Numbered from the stretch's first letter, positions 17,414 to 26,508 are shown. The stretch is DNA of 64,000 nucleotides from Clostridia bacterium (GCA_017942105.1 JAGAVE010000053.1:1-64000), one strand, 5' to 3'. The notes: generated by a model not told the origin, from the sequence alone. Numbers and translations: made by a program.

Positions 17414-18922
17414 TTATCTGTCAATTAAATATATATCACTGCTTCCGTCGTTATAAGCCGCACTGATATACATATCCAACCCCATTCTCCTGGTGTAATA
17501 TTCGTAATAACCGCTAATTACAGTCTTACCGGTTATTAAGTCAATAATCGATTTTGTTCCGTTTTCCTCTTCAATTTCAACAAGATACGGTCCGATAGAT
17601 TGAGAATCTTTCACATTAATTGTAAAATCTTTGTCTTTAACACAGAAATAATATTTTTCATCATTTATTATTTTAGATGCTGACAAAGATGTAGAATCAA
17701 AAGTTTCAGTTCCGTTTCCTTCTGCATTATATATAACATTGTGGTTTTTATCAATTATTATAACATCATTATAATCGCTGAGTATCAAATTATATTCTGA
17801 CCAATATAAATTACTATTGCCCGTTTTATTGTTCAAAGCTGACTCGAAGGAAAAAACAACATTTCCATTATAATCATAAATATATTGTTTTGTATCACCC
17901 TGAGAATCCCTATCGAAAAACATATTCGTTCCGCTCTGTGTGTAGATCGTGCTGCCTTTATGTCCAAGGTCATGCATTGTAGGTTTAAAGCTTAAGTCTA
18001 GGAAATTATGCACTATATCACGATTTTTATTATACTTCCATACGCTGAAATATCCGTCATCATAGCTGGATGGAGTATATTTTTCTCCATATACATATGA
18101 ATAAACCTTCTGATTTTTCGAATTGTAAACAGCTCCAACATCATCAGCTTCAATTTTATAATAACATTCACTTTCTTTTTCATTAAGACAAGTGTGCATA
18201 TATCCATAGAAATCAGTAATAAACTTAGCATCGCTCGGGAAACTATATCCATCCGCACTTATATATTTATAACTCTTTTCTCCAACAGTAATGCGGACAA
18301 CAGGACCAAAAGCGTTAATATCTAAATGATCATTAGCTTTTACATTATCTAAAACTTTATTATTAATTAAATCATAAATATAAAATTCAGCATCGTAAGA
18401 ACATTTACCTTCTGTGGTTTCAAAATCAAAATCAGAGTCGCCGTTTGTATTTAATCCCACAACTTTAGCTAAAAGCATAAATCTATAGGTTATCTGTGTT
18501 GCCCAACAAAATCCACCTGTCAACACTTTTGTATCTGAATCAATCAAATCATAGCTGTTAATCGAATCTAAATCATTAGCAGCACCTATAGGTTTAGTTT
18601 TCGCAAAGTAATAATAGCCCGTTGTTGAAATGTTGTAATATTTAGGGCCTGTGTCTTTAGTTCCATCAAGAGAAATCAGACCATATTTTTCAGTATTAAA
18701 ATCATAATAGTCAATTTTTGTGCGTTTGCAAGAAGACACTACTTTAGTAACCAATGCTGAATCGTAATATTTTTCATATTCTGTTTTCGAGGCAATTACA
18801 TTACCGTTAACATCAGTAAGGTTCGTTGCCTCATTTTTGTCAGACGAATCGCTGACATCTTTACAAGAACTTAATAAAAATAAAACACTTAGAACAAGGA
18901 TAACTGATAAAAACTTTTTCAT
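17414..18922 (-). CDS. Large putative lipoprotein, WG-repeat-like
   Basis: A 502-aa protein with a lipoprotein signal peptide: Lys-Lys start, hydrophobic core and lipobox LLSSC. The frame extends 18 codons upstream, but GAAGGGG six bases before the ATG at 18922 and the signal peptide fix the start. The mature part is strand-rich and carries recurring units with YGLISLDG- and YDYNGNVVFS-like phrases, reminiscent of WG (KWG) beta repeats found in surface proteins. No catalytic motif is recognised. It stands as a single gene between a hairpin upstream and a terminator downstream. Function unknown. Confidence 0.8.
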   Translation of the reverse strand: MKKFLSVILVLSVLFLLSSCKDVSDSSDKNEATNLTDVNGNVIASKTEYEKYYDSALVTKVVSSCKRTKIDYYDFNTEKYGLISLDGTKDTGPKYYNISTTGYYYFAKTKPIGAANDLDSINSYDLIDSDTKVLTGGFCWATQITYRFMLLAKVVGLNTNGDSDFDFETTEGKCSYDAEFYIYDLINNKVLDNVKANDHLDINAFGPVVRITVGEKSYKYISADGYSFPSDAKFITDFYGYMHTCLNEKESECYYKIEADDVGAVYNSKNQKVYSYVYGEKYTPSSYDDGYFSVWKYNKNRDIVHNFLDLSFKPTMHDLGHKGSTIYTQSGTNMFFDRDSQGDTKQYIYDYNGNVVFSFESALNNKTGNSNLYWSEYNLILSDYNDVIIIDKNHNVIYNAEGNGTETFDSTSLSASKIINDEKYYFCVKDKDFTINVKDSQSIGPYLVEIEEENGTKSIIDLITGKTVISGYYEYYTRRMGLDMYISAAYNDGSSDIYLIDR

Positions 18923-18964
18923 AAAATACCCCTTCGTCATAATAATAGGCTTATAGATAGATTC

Positions 18965-18992
18965 AGGTTGACCCACAAATGTGAGTCAACCT
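18965..18992. repeat. Strong inverted repeat between DUF2804 and lipoprotein genes
   Basis: Bases 18965-18976 pair with 18981-18992 (12-bp arms, one mismatch, 4-base loop). It begins six bases after the DUF2804 stop. On the minus strand it is followed by GAATCTATC rather than a T run. It could be a weak terminator or RNA-stabilising 3' hairpin for the sugar operon, or an operator for the lipoprotein gene. Confidence 0.65.
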
Positions 18993-18997
18993 CTATA

Positions 18998-20050
18998 TCA
19001 CCATTTATTGTGCACTCTTTCAGCGAATACCATTTTGTCGTTGATTTCAACAACTGTTCCGTCGTCTAAAGTTGCTGTACCTGACATAAGTCCGAATACC
19101 TGATGCGGAATCATACACATCACTTTAAGATCAATCGGAGCAACACGGTCAATAACAGGATTGAAGCTCATCTCGAATCGTCCGTCGTTACTTGTAAATG
19201 TCCACGGACTCATATAATCAAAATCTCCGTTTTTCATCGGGATGTTGAATTTAACTTGATCAAGCTTATGAGCCTTACCGTTATAGAAAAGCATATTTTC
19301 ACTCGCTGCCGATGTGTTACCAAATCCGTAGCCGATATTAAAGCCAAAGATGTTTCCGTCATCAAGCACCATCTGTCCGCTACCCCAATACCATGTGTTA
19401 TCATAAGTCCAGACACCACGCCCCCAGTCAAGCGTAGCGAGAGCTTTGTTTTCTTCGTTAAACACCCAGTTTATGTCATCAAACTTAACAAAACCTTCAG
19501 CTTTCATGCAGTTGATTTTCTGGTTGTAGTAAAAATGCTTATCTTTATCAAACGGTGTTGCAATAACCATACTCTCTTCCGGACAATCAGTAAGCACTAC
19601 ATCAAAAGTAAGAGTTTTTCCACTGTTAAAGTAATTATCATACCTGCCGAAAAGATGTCTTTTTTCACCATCATTGTTGAAGGTCACTTCAAAAGTACCG
19701 GCTTTTGTAGTGACATCACCTATAGCACTTGTAGAGGGCATATTCACTTTACCAAGTGGAAGAATTCCAAGCTCACTGTCATTAATCTGGAAAGGATTAT
19801 CACCGAATCCAAGCAAAGAAACAGAAAGACTGCTTACATAACCGACATCAGAAACAGTAAGACAAAGACCGTAATCCTGAGTCCCTATGTAGTAATAATC
19901 CCACTCTTTAATCCTGAGTTTGTTAGCTTTGATTGCGTTACGGTCGTATTTCCAGTAGAGTTTTTTAGCAAAACCCGGCTCTGCGATATTTCCGTTTGGA
20001 TCAAGCAACGGCTGTTCGGAAGTAATTTCATGCTGAGTAAATTCGAACAT
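18998..20050 (-). CDS. DUF2804 domain-containing protein
   Basis: A 350-aa soluble protein that fits the DUF2804 family: an N-terminal QHEITSEQPLLD stretch, the conserved KEWDYYYIG and a central Trp-rich block (ATLDWGRGVWTYDNTWYWG). The fold is thought to be lipocalin- or AttH-like, built of beta strands. No activity has been established to my knowledge. It starts ten bases after the ChbG-like deacetylase with its own AAGGTGA site, so it belongs to the same sugar-related operon, and a role in handling the transported glycoside is a reasonable guess. Confidence 0.88.
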   Translation of the reverse strand: MFEFTQHEITSEQPLLDPNGNIAEPGFAKKLYWKYDRNAIKANKLRIKEWDYYYIGTQDYGLCLTVSDVGYVSSLSVSLLGFGDNPFQINDSELGILPLGKVNMPSTSAIGDVTTKAGTFEVTFNNDGEKRHLFGRYDNYFNSGKTLTFDVVLTDCPEESMVIATPFDKDKHFYYNQKINCMKAEGFVKFDDINWVFNEENKALATLDWGRGVWTYDNTWYWGSGQMVLDDGNIFGFNIGYGFGNTSAASENMLFYNGKAHKLDQVKFNIPMKNGDFDYMSPWTFTSNDGRFEMSFNPVIDRVAPIDLKVMCMIPHQVFGLMSGTATLDDGTVVEINDKMVFAERVHNKW

Positions 20051-20059
20051 AAGATCACC

Positions 20060-20962
20060 TTATTTTTTCATATTTGCAAGGTCACGATAGTTAATGAGTT
20101 TGAATCCGAGCGATTCAATATGCTGTCTTGTCTGAGGATCTTTAAGAATCTGATATTCCCAAACTCGTCTCTGCCAAGAACCGGTTGTTCCCTTAAGATC
20201 ATCCGTTTCAAGAGATGGATGCATATATGTTTCCGTTACGGCATCGTCGGGGAAATTTCTGTAAAGCTCATATATATACTCTTTAAAGTTTTCGTAGCTT
20301 TCATCCTGCGGTCCGCCCCACTCATTTGGAATAAGGTAATCAGGAATAGCTACCCCCTTCATATCAGCATAAGAAACGATATTTGAAAGCAAGCCCTTGA
20401 CCATTTCTTTGTCTACTTTGATTTCAAGCATAGTGTTATCAAACACTTCATCCGGCAAAATCTTCGGGAATCGGAACGGCAAACCATATTCAGATGCGAC
20501 ATCAAAAGCAACATTGAGAAGCTCAAATCTTCCGGTTTCAATGCCGTAAATTGAACCCATATGATTATCTACATGAGACGGATTAACGAGGCCGAGCTTT
20601 TTAAGCCTCTCAATCTGAGCGCGACATTCAGCTTCAATCTCATCAATATCAGCATTAATTTCAACCTGATCACTTTCATGATAGAAGAAACCGTCTTTGT
20701 CTCTCAAAGAATCAGTATTAGATGCTCCAACAGGTGCCCAGCGATATTTACTCCACTCGCTGGTAAATGTCCAGTGCACGCCGATGCCGAGCTCTGGATT
20801 TTCTTTAGCAAACTGTGCCGCCTCGGGAGCCCAAGCACACGGAGCCATAATTGTTGAAGAAGTAAGTGCACTCTTCGGATCCTTAAAAAGATCCATAACC
20901 GCAAGGTTTGCGCCTCTGCACATACCGAAATCATCAGCATTTACAATGAGAAACTTACTCAT
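20060..20962 (-). CDS. ChbG/YdjC family carbohydrate deacetylase
   Basis: A 300-aa cytoplasmic deacetylase of the ChbG/YdjC type. Metal-binding and catalytic residues appear in NADDFGM (Asp-Asp), the following IGVHWTF, HVDNHMG and TYMHPSLE. Characterised relatives remove an acetyl group from chitobiose-type oligosaccharides. The frame starts at a GTG three codons earlier, but the ATG at 20962 has GGGAG eight bases upstream and is preferred. The neighbouring GPH symporter suggests that it acts on an imported N-acetylated sugar. Confidence 0.9.
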   Translation of the reverse strand: MSKFLIVNADDFGMCRGANLAVMDLFKDPKSALTSSTIMAPCAWAPEAAQFAKENPELGIGVHWTFTSEWSKYRWAPVGASNTDSLRDKDGFFYHESDQVEINADIDEIEAECRAQIERLKKLGLVNPSHVDNHMGSIYGIETGRFELLNVAFDVASEYGLPFRFPKILPDEVFDNTMLEIKVDKEMVKGLLSNIVSYADMKGVAIPDYLIPNEWGGPQDESYENFKEYIYELYRNFPDDAVTETYMHPSLETDDLKGTTGSWQRRVWEYQILKDPQTRQHIESLGFKLINYRDLANMKK

Positions 20963-20976
20963 ATTATACACTCCCT

Positions 20977-22599
20977 TTATTTATATTCTTTTTTACTTTT
21001 TCTTGCTTCAATCTCAGCAACCATCTCACGCTGTCTCTTTTCAGTAACAGTGTAGAAGAACATCGGAATTGCGCAAGCAAACATACTTACAATACCCGAG
21101 ATAATGAGCGTATCCCAAAGAGCATCAGGGTTCTTGACTTCAAATGTTCTTGCATTAATACCGGCAATGTCCATTGAAATGACGCCTATGAAGGCACCGA
21201 CAGCCATACCGATCTTATTGATAAGAGTCTGCATTGCGAAGCAGATACCTTCGCCTCTTTCACCGGTCTTCCATTCAAGATAGTCAACCGTATCACCAAT
21301 CATAGCATAAGTGATAATATTATTAACACCCTGTGGGATACCGAGAAGGACAAGACCAATTGCACAGATAATCATTTTCCACGGAGCATCATAACCGACA
21401 AAGTACATAACAGTCATGACAACACCACCAAAAAGATGCACAGCTATGTATGACCATTTCTTTGTAAATTTCTTAGACATCCAGGGAACAAGAATTGACG
21501 CAACAAGTCCACCAGGAACGACAAGGAGCGTTATTACACCATACAGACCTTCATTGTGAAGAATATATTTTGCAAAGTAAAGACCACCTGTGTATGAATA
21601 TACCATTCGCGCACCACCAAGTGCACCTGAAAGAACAATGAGAAGTAGTTCTTTATTTTTGAACAAAAGCTTGAGATTGTGACCAAGTGACGGAGGATTC
21701 TCGTCAGAAGTAAAACGCTCCTGAGTATTTTTAAAACCATAGAAGAACATAGGTATAGCTAAAACTACAAGAACTACAGCACTAATGAAGTAAACCCACT
21801 TGAGAGTATCAGCATTGGCAATTTCCATACCTTGCTTTACCGTGCCTACAAATGTTTGAATAGCGTCATCTCTGCTGACTCCCTGATTAGCTACCATATT
21901 TGCAATCGCTTCAGCTTTATCTTTCGCGATAAGCGCTTTATCAGACACAGTATCAGCATACTTGAATTTTTCTGTAACTGCACTGGTAATCATCGGAATA
22001 AAAATAGTAACAATACCGGCACCAACCGTACAGAACATACGGGCAACAGTAAGGATATTACCTCTTACTACAGTATTGTTTGTAAGACAGGTCGAAAGTC
22101 CCCAATAAGGCACATCGGCAACTGTATATACAACGCTCCATACAACATAGATAACAGCGATTGCTACAAAAGTCTGAATGGTTTTTGTTCCATCATAAAC
22201 TTTTTCACCACTGTAAATTGGCAGGAAACAGAGGATTGTCATGATACCAATCGGGAAAGCCATCCATTTAAGATACGGACGGCATTTGCCCCATTTTGTA
22301 CGCGTTTTATCAACAACAGAACCCATAATAGGGTCATTCAACGCATCAAAAATACGGGCACCAAGCATAAGAATAGCAACAGCTTTTAGTCCGTTTATTG
22401 CACCTACGGTAACACCGTCAGCACCAAAAAGGAGAGCATCAGTCATAAATACAGTTATGTATGAACCGATAATAGTGCAAATAAAGTTCTGACCAAAGCC
22501 TGCAATGCTGTAAGCCAGGGCTTCTTTCGGTTGAACGCCGACACCGGGAGTAGTGCCGAACAAGGAATGTAAAAATCCCTTTTTTTCATGTTTACTCAT
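20977..22599 (-). CDS. GPH-family sugar:cation symporter (MFS)
   Basis: About 540 aa, twelve membrane segments, resembling glycoside-pentoside-hexuronide symporters such as MelB and YicJ. Helpful motifs are NDPIMGSVVDKTRTKWGK (loop after helix 2) and GDTVDYLEWKTGERGEG, both characteristic of GPH proteins. An insertion of about 70 residues between the two halves (around residues 195-265) is longer than in MelB. Frame start is a GTG at 22617, but GAAGGT seven to nine bases before the ATG at 22599 marks the better start. First gene of the operon. Confidence 0.92.
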   Translation of the reverse strand: MSKHEKKGFLHSLFGTTPGVGVQPKEALAYSIAGFGQNFICTIIGSYITVFMTDALLFGADGVTVGAINGLKAVAILMLGARIFDALNDPIMGSVVDKTRTKWGKCRPYLKWMAFPIGIMTILCFLPIYSGEKVYDGTKTIQTFVAIAVIYVVWSVVYTVADVPYWGLSTCLTNNTVVRGNILTVARMFCTVGAGIVTIFIPMITSAVTEKFKYADTVSDKALIAKDKAEAIANMVANQGVSRDDAIQTFVGTVKQGMEIANADTLKWVYFISAVVLVVLAIPMFFYGFKNTQERFTSDENPPSLGHNLKLLFKNKELLLIVLSGALGGARMVYSYTGGLYFAKYILHNEGLYGVITLLVVPGGLVASILVPWMSKKFTKKWSYIAVHLFGGVVMTVMYFVGYDAPWKMIICAIGLVLLGIPQGVNNIITYAMIGDTVDYLEWKTGERGEGICFAMQTLINKIGMAVGAFIGVISMDIAGINARTFEVKNPDALWDTLIISGIVSMFACAIPMFFYTVTEKRQREMVAEIEARKSKKEYK

Positions 22600-22628
22600 A
22601 GAAAGACCTTCTTCCACAGATTTTGTTT

Positions 22629-22658
22629 ATTTTAACATATTCTTAATATGTTTGTAAA
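22629..22658 (-). promoter_or_regulatory. Promoter of the GPH-ChbG-DUF2804 operon with embedded palindromic operator
   Basis: On the minus strand TTTACA (-35, 22653-22658) and TAAAAT (-10, 22629-22634) are separated by 18 bases. The spacer is filled by an exact inverted repeat of eight-base arms AACATATT/AATATGTT around a three-base centre (22634-22652). A dimeric repressor bound there would block RNA polymerase. The regulator is not identified; the WYL protein at 23.4 kb is one nearby candidate. Confidence 0.75.
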
Positions 22659-22667
22659 CAGCAAAAC

Positions 22668-22707
22668 AAAAAAACTACCAAAATCACAAAATAATGGTAG
22701 TTTTTTT
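22668..22707 (-). terminator. Intrinsic terminator after spoIIR
   Basis: AAAAAAACTACCA at 22668-22680 pairs with TGGTAGTTTTTTT at 22695-22707. The stem is flanked by A and T runs on both sides, so it could work in either direction. Its place downstream of spoIIR and upstream of the GPH promoter fits termination of spoIIR. Confidence 0.85.
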
Positions 22708-22739
22708 ATATAAATCAACTATATATTGTTCAGTCGAAA

Positions 22740-23348
22740 TCAACCGAAAATTTTATATTTAAAGCTCTCATATATTTCAACCAGCTTAAAGCGTGGCTCA
22801 TATCTCGGCTTCTTACTGACAAGCTTAATTTCTTTTTGATTAAGCACTGTTTTAAGCGTATTTTCTTCATCTGCAGCAGATATGCACATCGGTGGAAACA
22901 TTACACACCACCAGTTTTTTCCTTCACCTTCCCCTATTTTTATTATCAAGGAAAGGTATTTCCCGGCGGGCAAAGTTACATTTTCATATGTTCTTGTCTC
23001 AAAATACTCATTATCAATACTGACATCAACATCATAACTCAATCCGTATTCCGAGATTACTCCTCGTGCGATTTCTGTTAACTCATCAATATGAGGTGTT
23101 ATTTTCTCAACAGCATTTTCAACGGTAACACTGCCGTCAAAAATCTTTCCACCTTCATTTAGAACTGCATCACGAACAGCAATTTTTAAATTCTGATCAA
23201 CTGCACTGTCAGAATTAGCAATAACATGAAGTCTCAATACATTCTGCCGTATCTGCGTTGATGTCTGAGCAAAAGAAAACACACTGAAAAGAATACTGGT
23301 AACGATGCCAAGCACAATTGAAATCTCAACTTTTCTGAATATAGACAT
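22740..23348 (-). CDS. spoIIR: Stage II sporulation protein R
   Basis: A 202-aa secreted protein with an N-terminal hydrophobic signal (about residues 8-27). The family core is clear: IRQNVLRLHVIANSDS, then DQNLKIAVRDAVL and NWWCVMFPPMC. In B. subtilis the forespore makes SpoIIR under sigma F, and it triggers SpoIIGA to process pro-sigma E in the mother cell. It appears to be transcribed alone, with a 52-base gap to the WYL gene and a terminator downstream. I could not find a convincing sigma-F promoter by eye. Confidence 0.95.
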   Translation of the reverse strand: MSIFRKVEISIVLGIVTSILFSVFSFAQTSTQIRQNVLRLHVIANSDSAVDQNLKIAVRDAVLNEGGKIFDGSVTVENAVEKITPHIDELTEIARGVISEYGLSYDVDVSIDNEYFETRTYENVTLPAGKYLSLIIKIGEGEGKNWWCVMFPPMCISAADEENTLKTVLNQKEIKLVSKKPRYEPRFKLVEIYESFKYKIFG

Positions 23349-23400
23349 AAGGTCAACTCCTCGTTATTATTTAAACGAATTGTTGACCCTATAATGGAAC

Positions 23401-24396
23401 TTATTCATAAACAGACAAAATTTCTCTGGATTTTTCAATCAAAGCATCTGAAAGCTGTTTGGGAGCAAGAACCTTGATGTCAGACCCAAACTGCATTATC
23501 CAGCTTACAAGTCCGCTGCTGAGCTCAACATCAGCTTTGAAAACAAAGTGATTTTCATCATATATCTTCAGCGGAATTTCGTCTCCAAAACGCTCAAGAA
23601 TATCATCAATAAGCCTGTTATCGCAACACAGCTCAACTTCACCTGACTCTCCCGTGAACATATTAAATATCTTATTAGAATAGTCCGCGGTGTCAAATTT
23701 ATCAGTATACTTGGAAACTTTTGAAAAATGCTTAGCTTGTTTATCAAGAATTTTTACTTGAGAGATTCTGTCAAGCCTCAGGTGCATAAGATTGTTATAT
23801 TTATCATTGTTGCAAACAAGATAATAGTGATCATTCGACCAAAGCAAGGAATAAGGATTAACAATAAAAACTTTTCCTTCGCTTTTTTTGAGGTAACGGT
23901 TTTCAAGCTTGCGTTTTGCATATGTAATCTGAACTTGGTTTGACCTTTTGATTGCATCATCAAGCGATTTAATTATATCGTACAAATCCTCTTTTTCGGA
24001 CTTAAAGCTACTTTCAACATAAATCTGCTCCCTTAGCTCTTCTTCCTGAAACTCACTAAGCAAACTTCCAATTTTATAAATCAACGCCTTAGTTTTTCTT
24101 GAAGAAATGAATTTTGCAGCCTGAACAGCATCAATGAGAAGCCTGACCTCAGCAATATCGAATTTGCGTTCATTAAGATAATATCCGCGTTTAGGTGAAC
24201 GGACATTAACAATATCCATCCCATACTCTTTAAGCGCTTCGATATCACTGTAGATTGATTTTCTTTCACAGCTTATGCCGTATTCAGACAAAAGATCACA
24301 AAGCTCATTTGCAGAATAAACATGGTCCTTATCTGTCTGCCGTGTAAAAATATCATGTAAAAAAAGAAGTTTAATCTTGTTCAATTCTTTTCCCAC
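23401..24396 (-). CDS. WYL-domain transcriptional regulator
   Basis: A 331-aa regulator with an N-terminal winged HTH (about 5-65, with ELCDLLSEYGISCERKSIYSDIE), a middle WYL domain (about 145-220, with QVQITYAKRKL and NPYSLLWSNDHYYLVC) and a C-terminal WCX extension. WYL domains bind ligands such as nucleotides or nucleic acids. The gene begins with GTG, supported by GAGGTGA eight bases before. It is 11 bases downstream of the GH2 gene and is probably the last gene of that operon. The target is unknown. Confidence 0.93.
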   Translation of the reverse strand: MGKELNKIKLLFLHDIFTRQTDKDHVYSANELCDLLSEYGISCERKSIYSDIEALKEYGMDIVNVRSPKRGYYLNERKFDIAEVRLLIDAVQAAKFISSRKTKALIYKIGSLLSEFQEEELREQIYVESSFKSEKEDLYDIIKSLDDAIKRSNQVQITYAKRKLENRYLKKSEGKVFIVNPYSLLWSNDHYYLVCNNDKYNNLMHLRLDRISQVKILDKQAKHFSKVSKYTDKFDTADYSNKIFNMFTGESGEVELCCDNRLIDDILERFGDEIPLKIYDENHFVFKADVELSSGLVSWIMQFGSDIKVLAPKQLSDALIEKSREILSVYE

Positions 24397-24407
24397 GGCA
24401 AGTCACC

Positions 24408-26162
24408 TCAATATTTCATTTTTTTATTGATTTCTTTAATAGTATCGCCATCTATTTTCAGAAGCTCACGGTCATAAGTGAAAATTCCGTTAACTTCAAA
24501 CTCAACATCACTGACCTGCGTATAAACTGTTGCGCAGAGACCTTTTGAAATTTTAGGAATAATCTGCTTTTCAAACAAGTGCTTGTAAGCCTTTGTAAGA
24601 GAGTCCTTGTCCTTAAACATTATGTAACCAAAGCTCTTCTTTGCATTCCACATATGGTTTTCTATTTTTCGGCTGTATCCGCCGAATTCGGTAAGAGCAA
24701 AAGGTCTTCCGTCATTTCTTCTCATTGTAACAGGAAGAATATAACGGTGCATACTGTTAATTTCGGGGCCGCCCTGATCGTGCCAACCGCTTGCGTGGTC
24801 AACAATTCTAGATGGGTCATATTCCTTTAACTGTGTACCGATTCTCTTAGCATCAAACTGTCCCCAAGCTTCATTAAAAGGCACCCAGCAACCGATTGAT
24901 GTGAAGTTATAGAGATTATCAATCGTTTCATACATTGCTTTTTCGTGTTCTCTTCTGCACTCTTCGGGAGCAACTTTAAAAAGTCTGTAGTTTGAATCAT
25001 CAGCTTTTCTGATTCCGATATTTGGCAAGAAACCGACGACAAAATTATCAATTTTTTCAGCACCGCACACCATATCCTGCCAAACTATCATACCAAGTCT
25101 GTCACAGTGATAATACCATCTGTGAGGTTCAACCTTAATGTGCTTTCGAAGCATATTGAAACCAAGCTCTTTCATTGCTTTAATATCAAAAATCAATGCT
25201 TCATCGCAAGGCGCTGTAAGACCGCCGTCACTCCAATAACCCTGATCAAGAAGACCGCTTTGAAAGTACGGTTTATTATTAAGACACAACCTCGGTATTC
25301 TTTTATCATCATAACCTATGCTGAATTTTCTCATACCGAAATAACTTGATACGGTGTCATAGATATTGCCTGTCTCATTGCATAATGCAAGAGCGATATC
25401 ATAAAGAAACGGATCCTCAGGACTCCAGAGCCTCGGATTTTTGATTTTGATTTCAGCATCTTTACGGTCAATCTCTCCTGCAAAAACAATCTTTTCGCCC
25501 TCTTTAACAATTGCTTTGATTACAGCGTCTCCGTTAAAATCAGTTGAAATCTTTACAAGTGAATTATCAATATCCGGCGTAATTTTGATTTTTTTAACAT
25601 AGATATCTTCAACGGGTTCAAGCCAGACAGTCTGCCATATACCACTCGTTGCTGTGTACCAAAAGCCTTTACTCTCACGCACCTGCTTGCCTCTGTCCTG
25701 CCAATAAGCATCCGTAGGATCATATACGCGTACTATGAGTTCATTCTCACCTTCCGTTAACGCTGATGTAATATCAACGGAAAAAGGAACATAACCACCT
25801 TTGTGCTCAGTAACAAGCTTTCCGTTAATATAAACCCAACACTTCCAATCGACAGCTCCAAAATTGAGCATAACACGCTTGCCTTCAAAACAACTGTCAA
25901 GCTTGAAGCTTTTCTTATACCAAAGATAATTATCAGCGTCAACAGTTCTGCAGACACCTGAAAGATAACATTCAGGTGCAAAAGGAACAATTATTTCACC
26001 GTCATATTTTTCAGGGAAGCTGTCATCAAGACCGGTAATCGCGTATTCAAATCTACCGTTAAGATTCTGCCAATCCTGCCTTACAAGCTGAGGTCTGGGA
26101 TATTCGGGAAGCGGACAGTCGAGGTCAACCGTTTCTGTCCATCTGGTTTTTAATTCTACCAT
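24408..26162 (-). CDS. Glycoside hydrolase family 2 protein
   Basis: A 584-aa cytoplasmic enzyme without signal peptide: an N-terminal jelly-roll sugar-binding domain (about 1-180), an immunoglobulin-like domain (about 185-275) and a TIM-barrel. The acid/base Glu is in WVPFNEAWG and the nucleophile Glu in ALTEFGGYS, both in expected GH2 contexts. Beta-galactosidase, beta-glucuronidase and beta-mannosidase are all GH2, and the substrate cannot be chosen from sequence alone. It lies between a 105-aa orphan and the WYL regulator. Confidence 0.93.
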   Translation of the reverse strand: MVELKTRWTETVDLDCPLPEYPRPQLVRQDWQNLNGRFEYAITGLDDSFPEKYDGEIIVPFAPECYLSGVCRTVDADNYLWYKKSFKLDSCFEGKRVMLNFGAVDWKCWVYINGKLVTEHKGGYVPFSVDITSALTEGENELIVRVYDPTDAYWQDRGKQVRESKGFWYTATSGIWQTVWLEPVEDIYVKKIKITPDIDNSLVKISTDFNGDAVIKAIVKEGEKIVFAGEIDRKDAEIKIKNPRLWSPEDPFLYDIALALCNETGNIYDTVSSYFGMRKFSIGYDDKRIPRLCLNNKPYFQSGLLDQGYWSDGGLTAPCDEALIFDIKAMKELGFNMLRKHIKVEPHRWYYHCDRLGMIVWQDMVCGAEKIDNFVVGFLPNIGIRKADDSNYRLFKVAPEECRREHEKAMYETIDNLYNFTSIGCWVPFNEAWGQFDAKRIGTQLKEYDPSRIVDHASGWHDQGGPEINSMHRYILPVTMRRNDGRPFALTEFGGYSRKIENHMWNAKKSFGYIMFKDKDSLTKAYKHLFEKQIIPKISKGLCATVYTQVSDVEFEVNGIFTYDRELLKIDGDTIKEINKKMKY

Positions 26163-26179
26163 ATAATCAACTCCAAAAA

Positions 26180-26497
26180 TTAAAAAGATTTAACTGCATT
26201 CTCCTGAGCTTCATTGAGCCATTTCTCGGCTTCGGATATTCCTTCCGGGGAGGCTTCGAATGTTTTTTCAACAAGGATCGTTTTGTCAGTCGCATCATAT
26301 GCATTTTCTCCGTTATAATGCACTGCGTTAAGGATTAATCCATCGTCATTTTTTTCTAACCAAACACGGTAACGAAATGTTTTACCGCTGATATTACCGT
26401 AAAACTCATCACACCCTGCCGAGCCGGAATAAACATTTCCGTCACCTCTGAAAGGGATATTTCCCAAAAACCATATATAATTCGGCAACTTAACCAT
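26180..26497 (-). CDS. Unrecognised 105-aa protein
   Basis: A small soluble protein with no signal peptide or membrane segment. It is rich in Gly, Asn and aromatic residues in the first half (WFLGNIPF, GDGNVYSGSAG) and ends with a helical acidic segment. I do not recognise a family. Its position, 17 bases upstream of the GH2 gene and 11 downstream of a glycosyltransferase, suggests co-expression with them. Codon use and base composition look like its neighbours. Confidence 0.7.
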   Translation of the reverse strand: MVKLPNYIWFLGNIPFRGDGNVYSGSAGCDEFYGNISGKTFRYRVWLEKNDDGLILNAVHYNGENAYDATDKTILVEKTFEASPEGISEAEKWLNEAQENAVKSF

Positions 26498-26508
26498 TTA
26501 CTATCACC

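Noticed and set aside
19103..20386. Open frame of 427 codons on the plus strand
   Set aside because: It lies antisense to the well-supported DUF2804 and ChbG genes, shows no family motif or good ribosome site, and its composition (rich in Ile, Lys, Ser, Phe) is typical of a shadow frame.
23349..23400. Sigma-F promoter upstream of spoIIR
   Set aside because: The expected forespore promoter pattern could not be matched convincingly by eye, so none is annotated.
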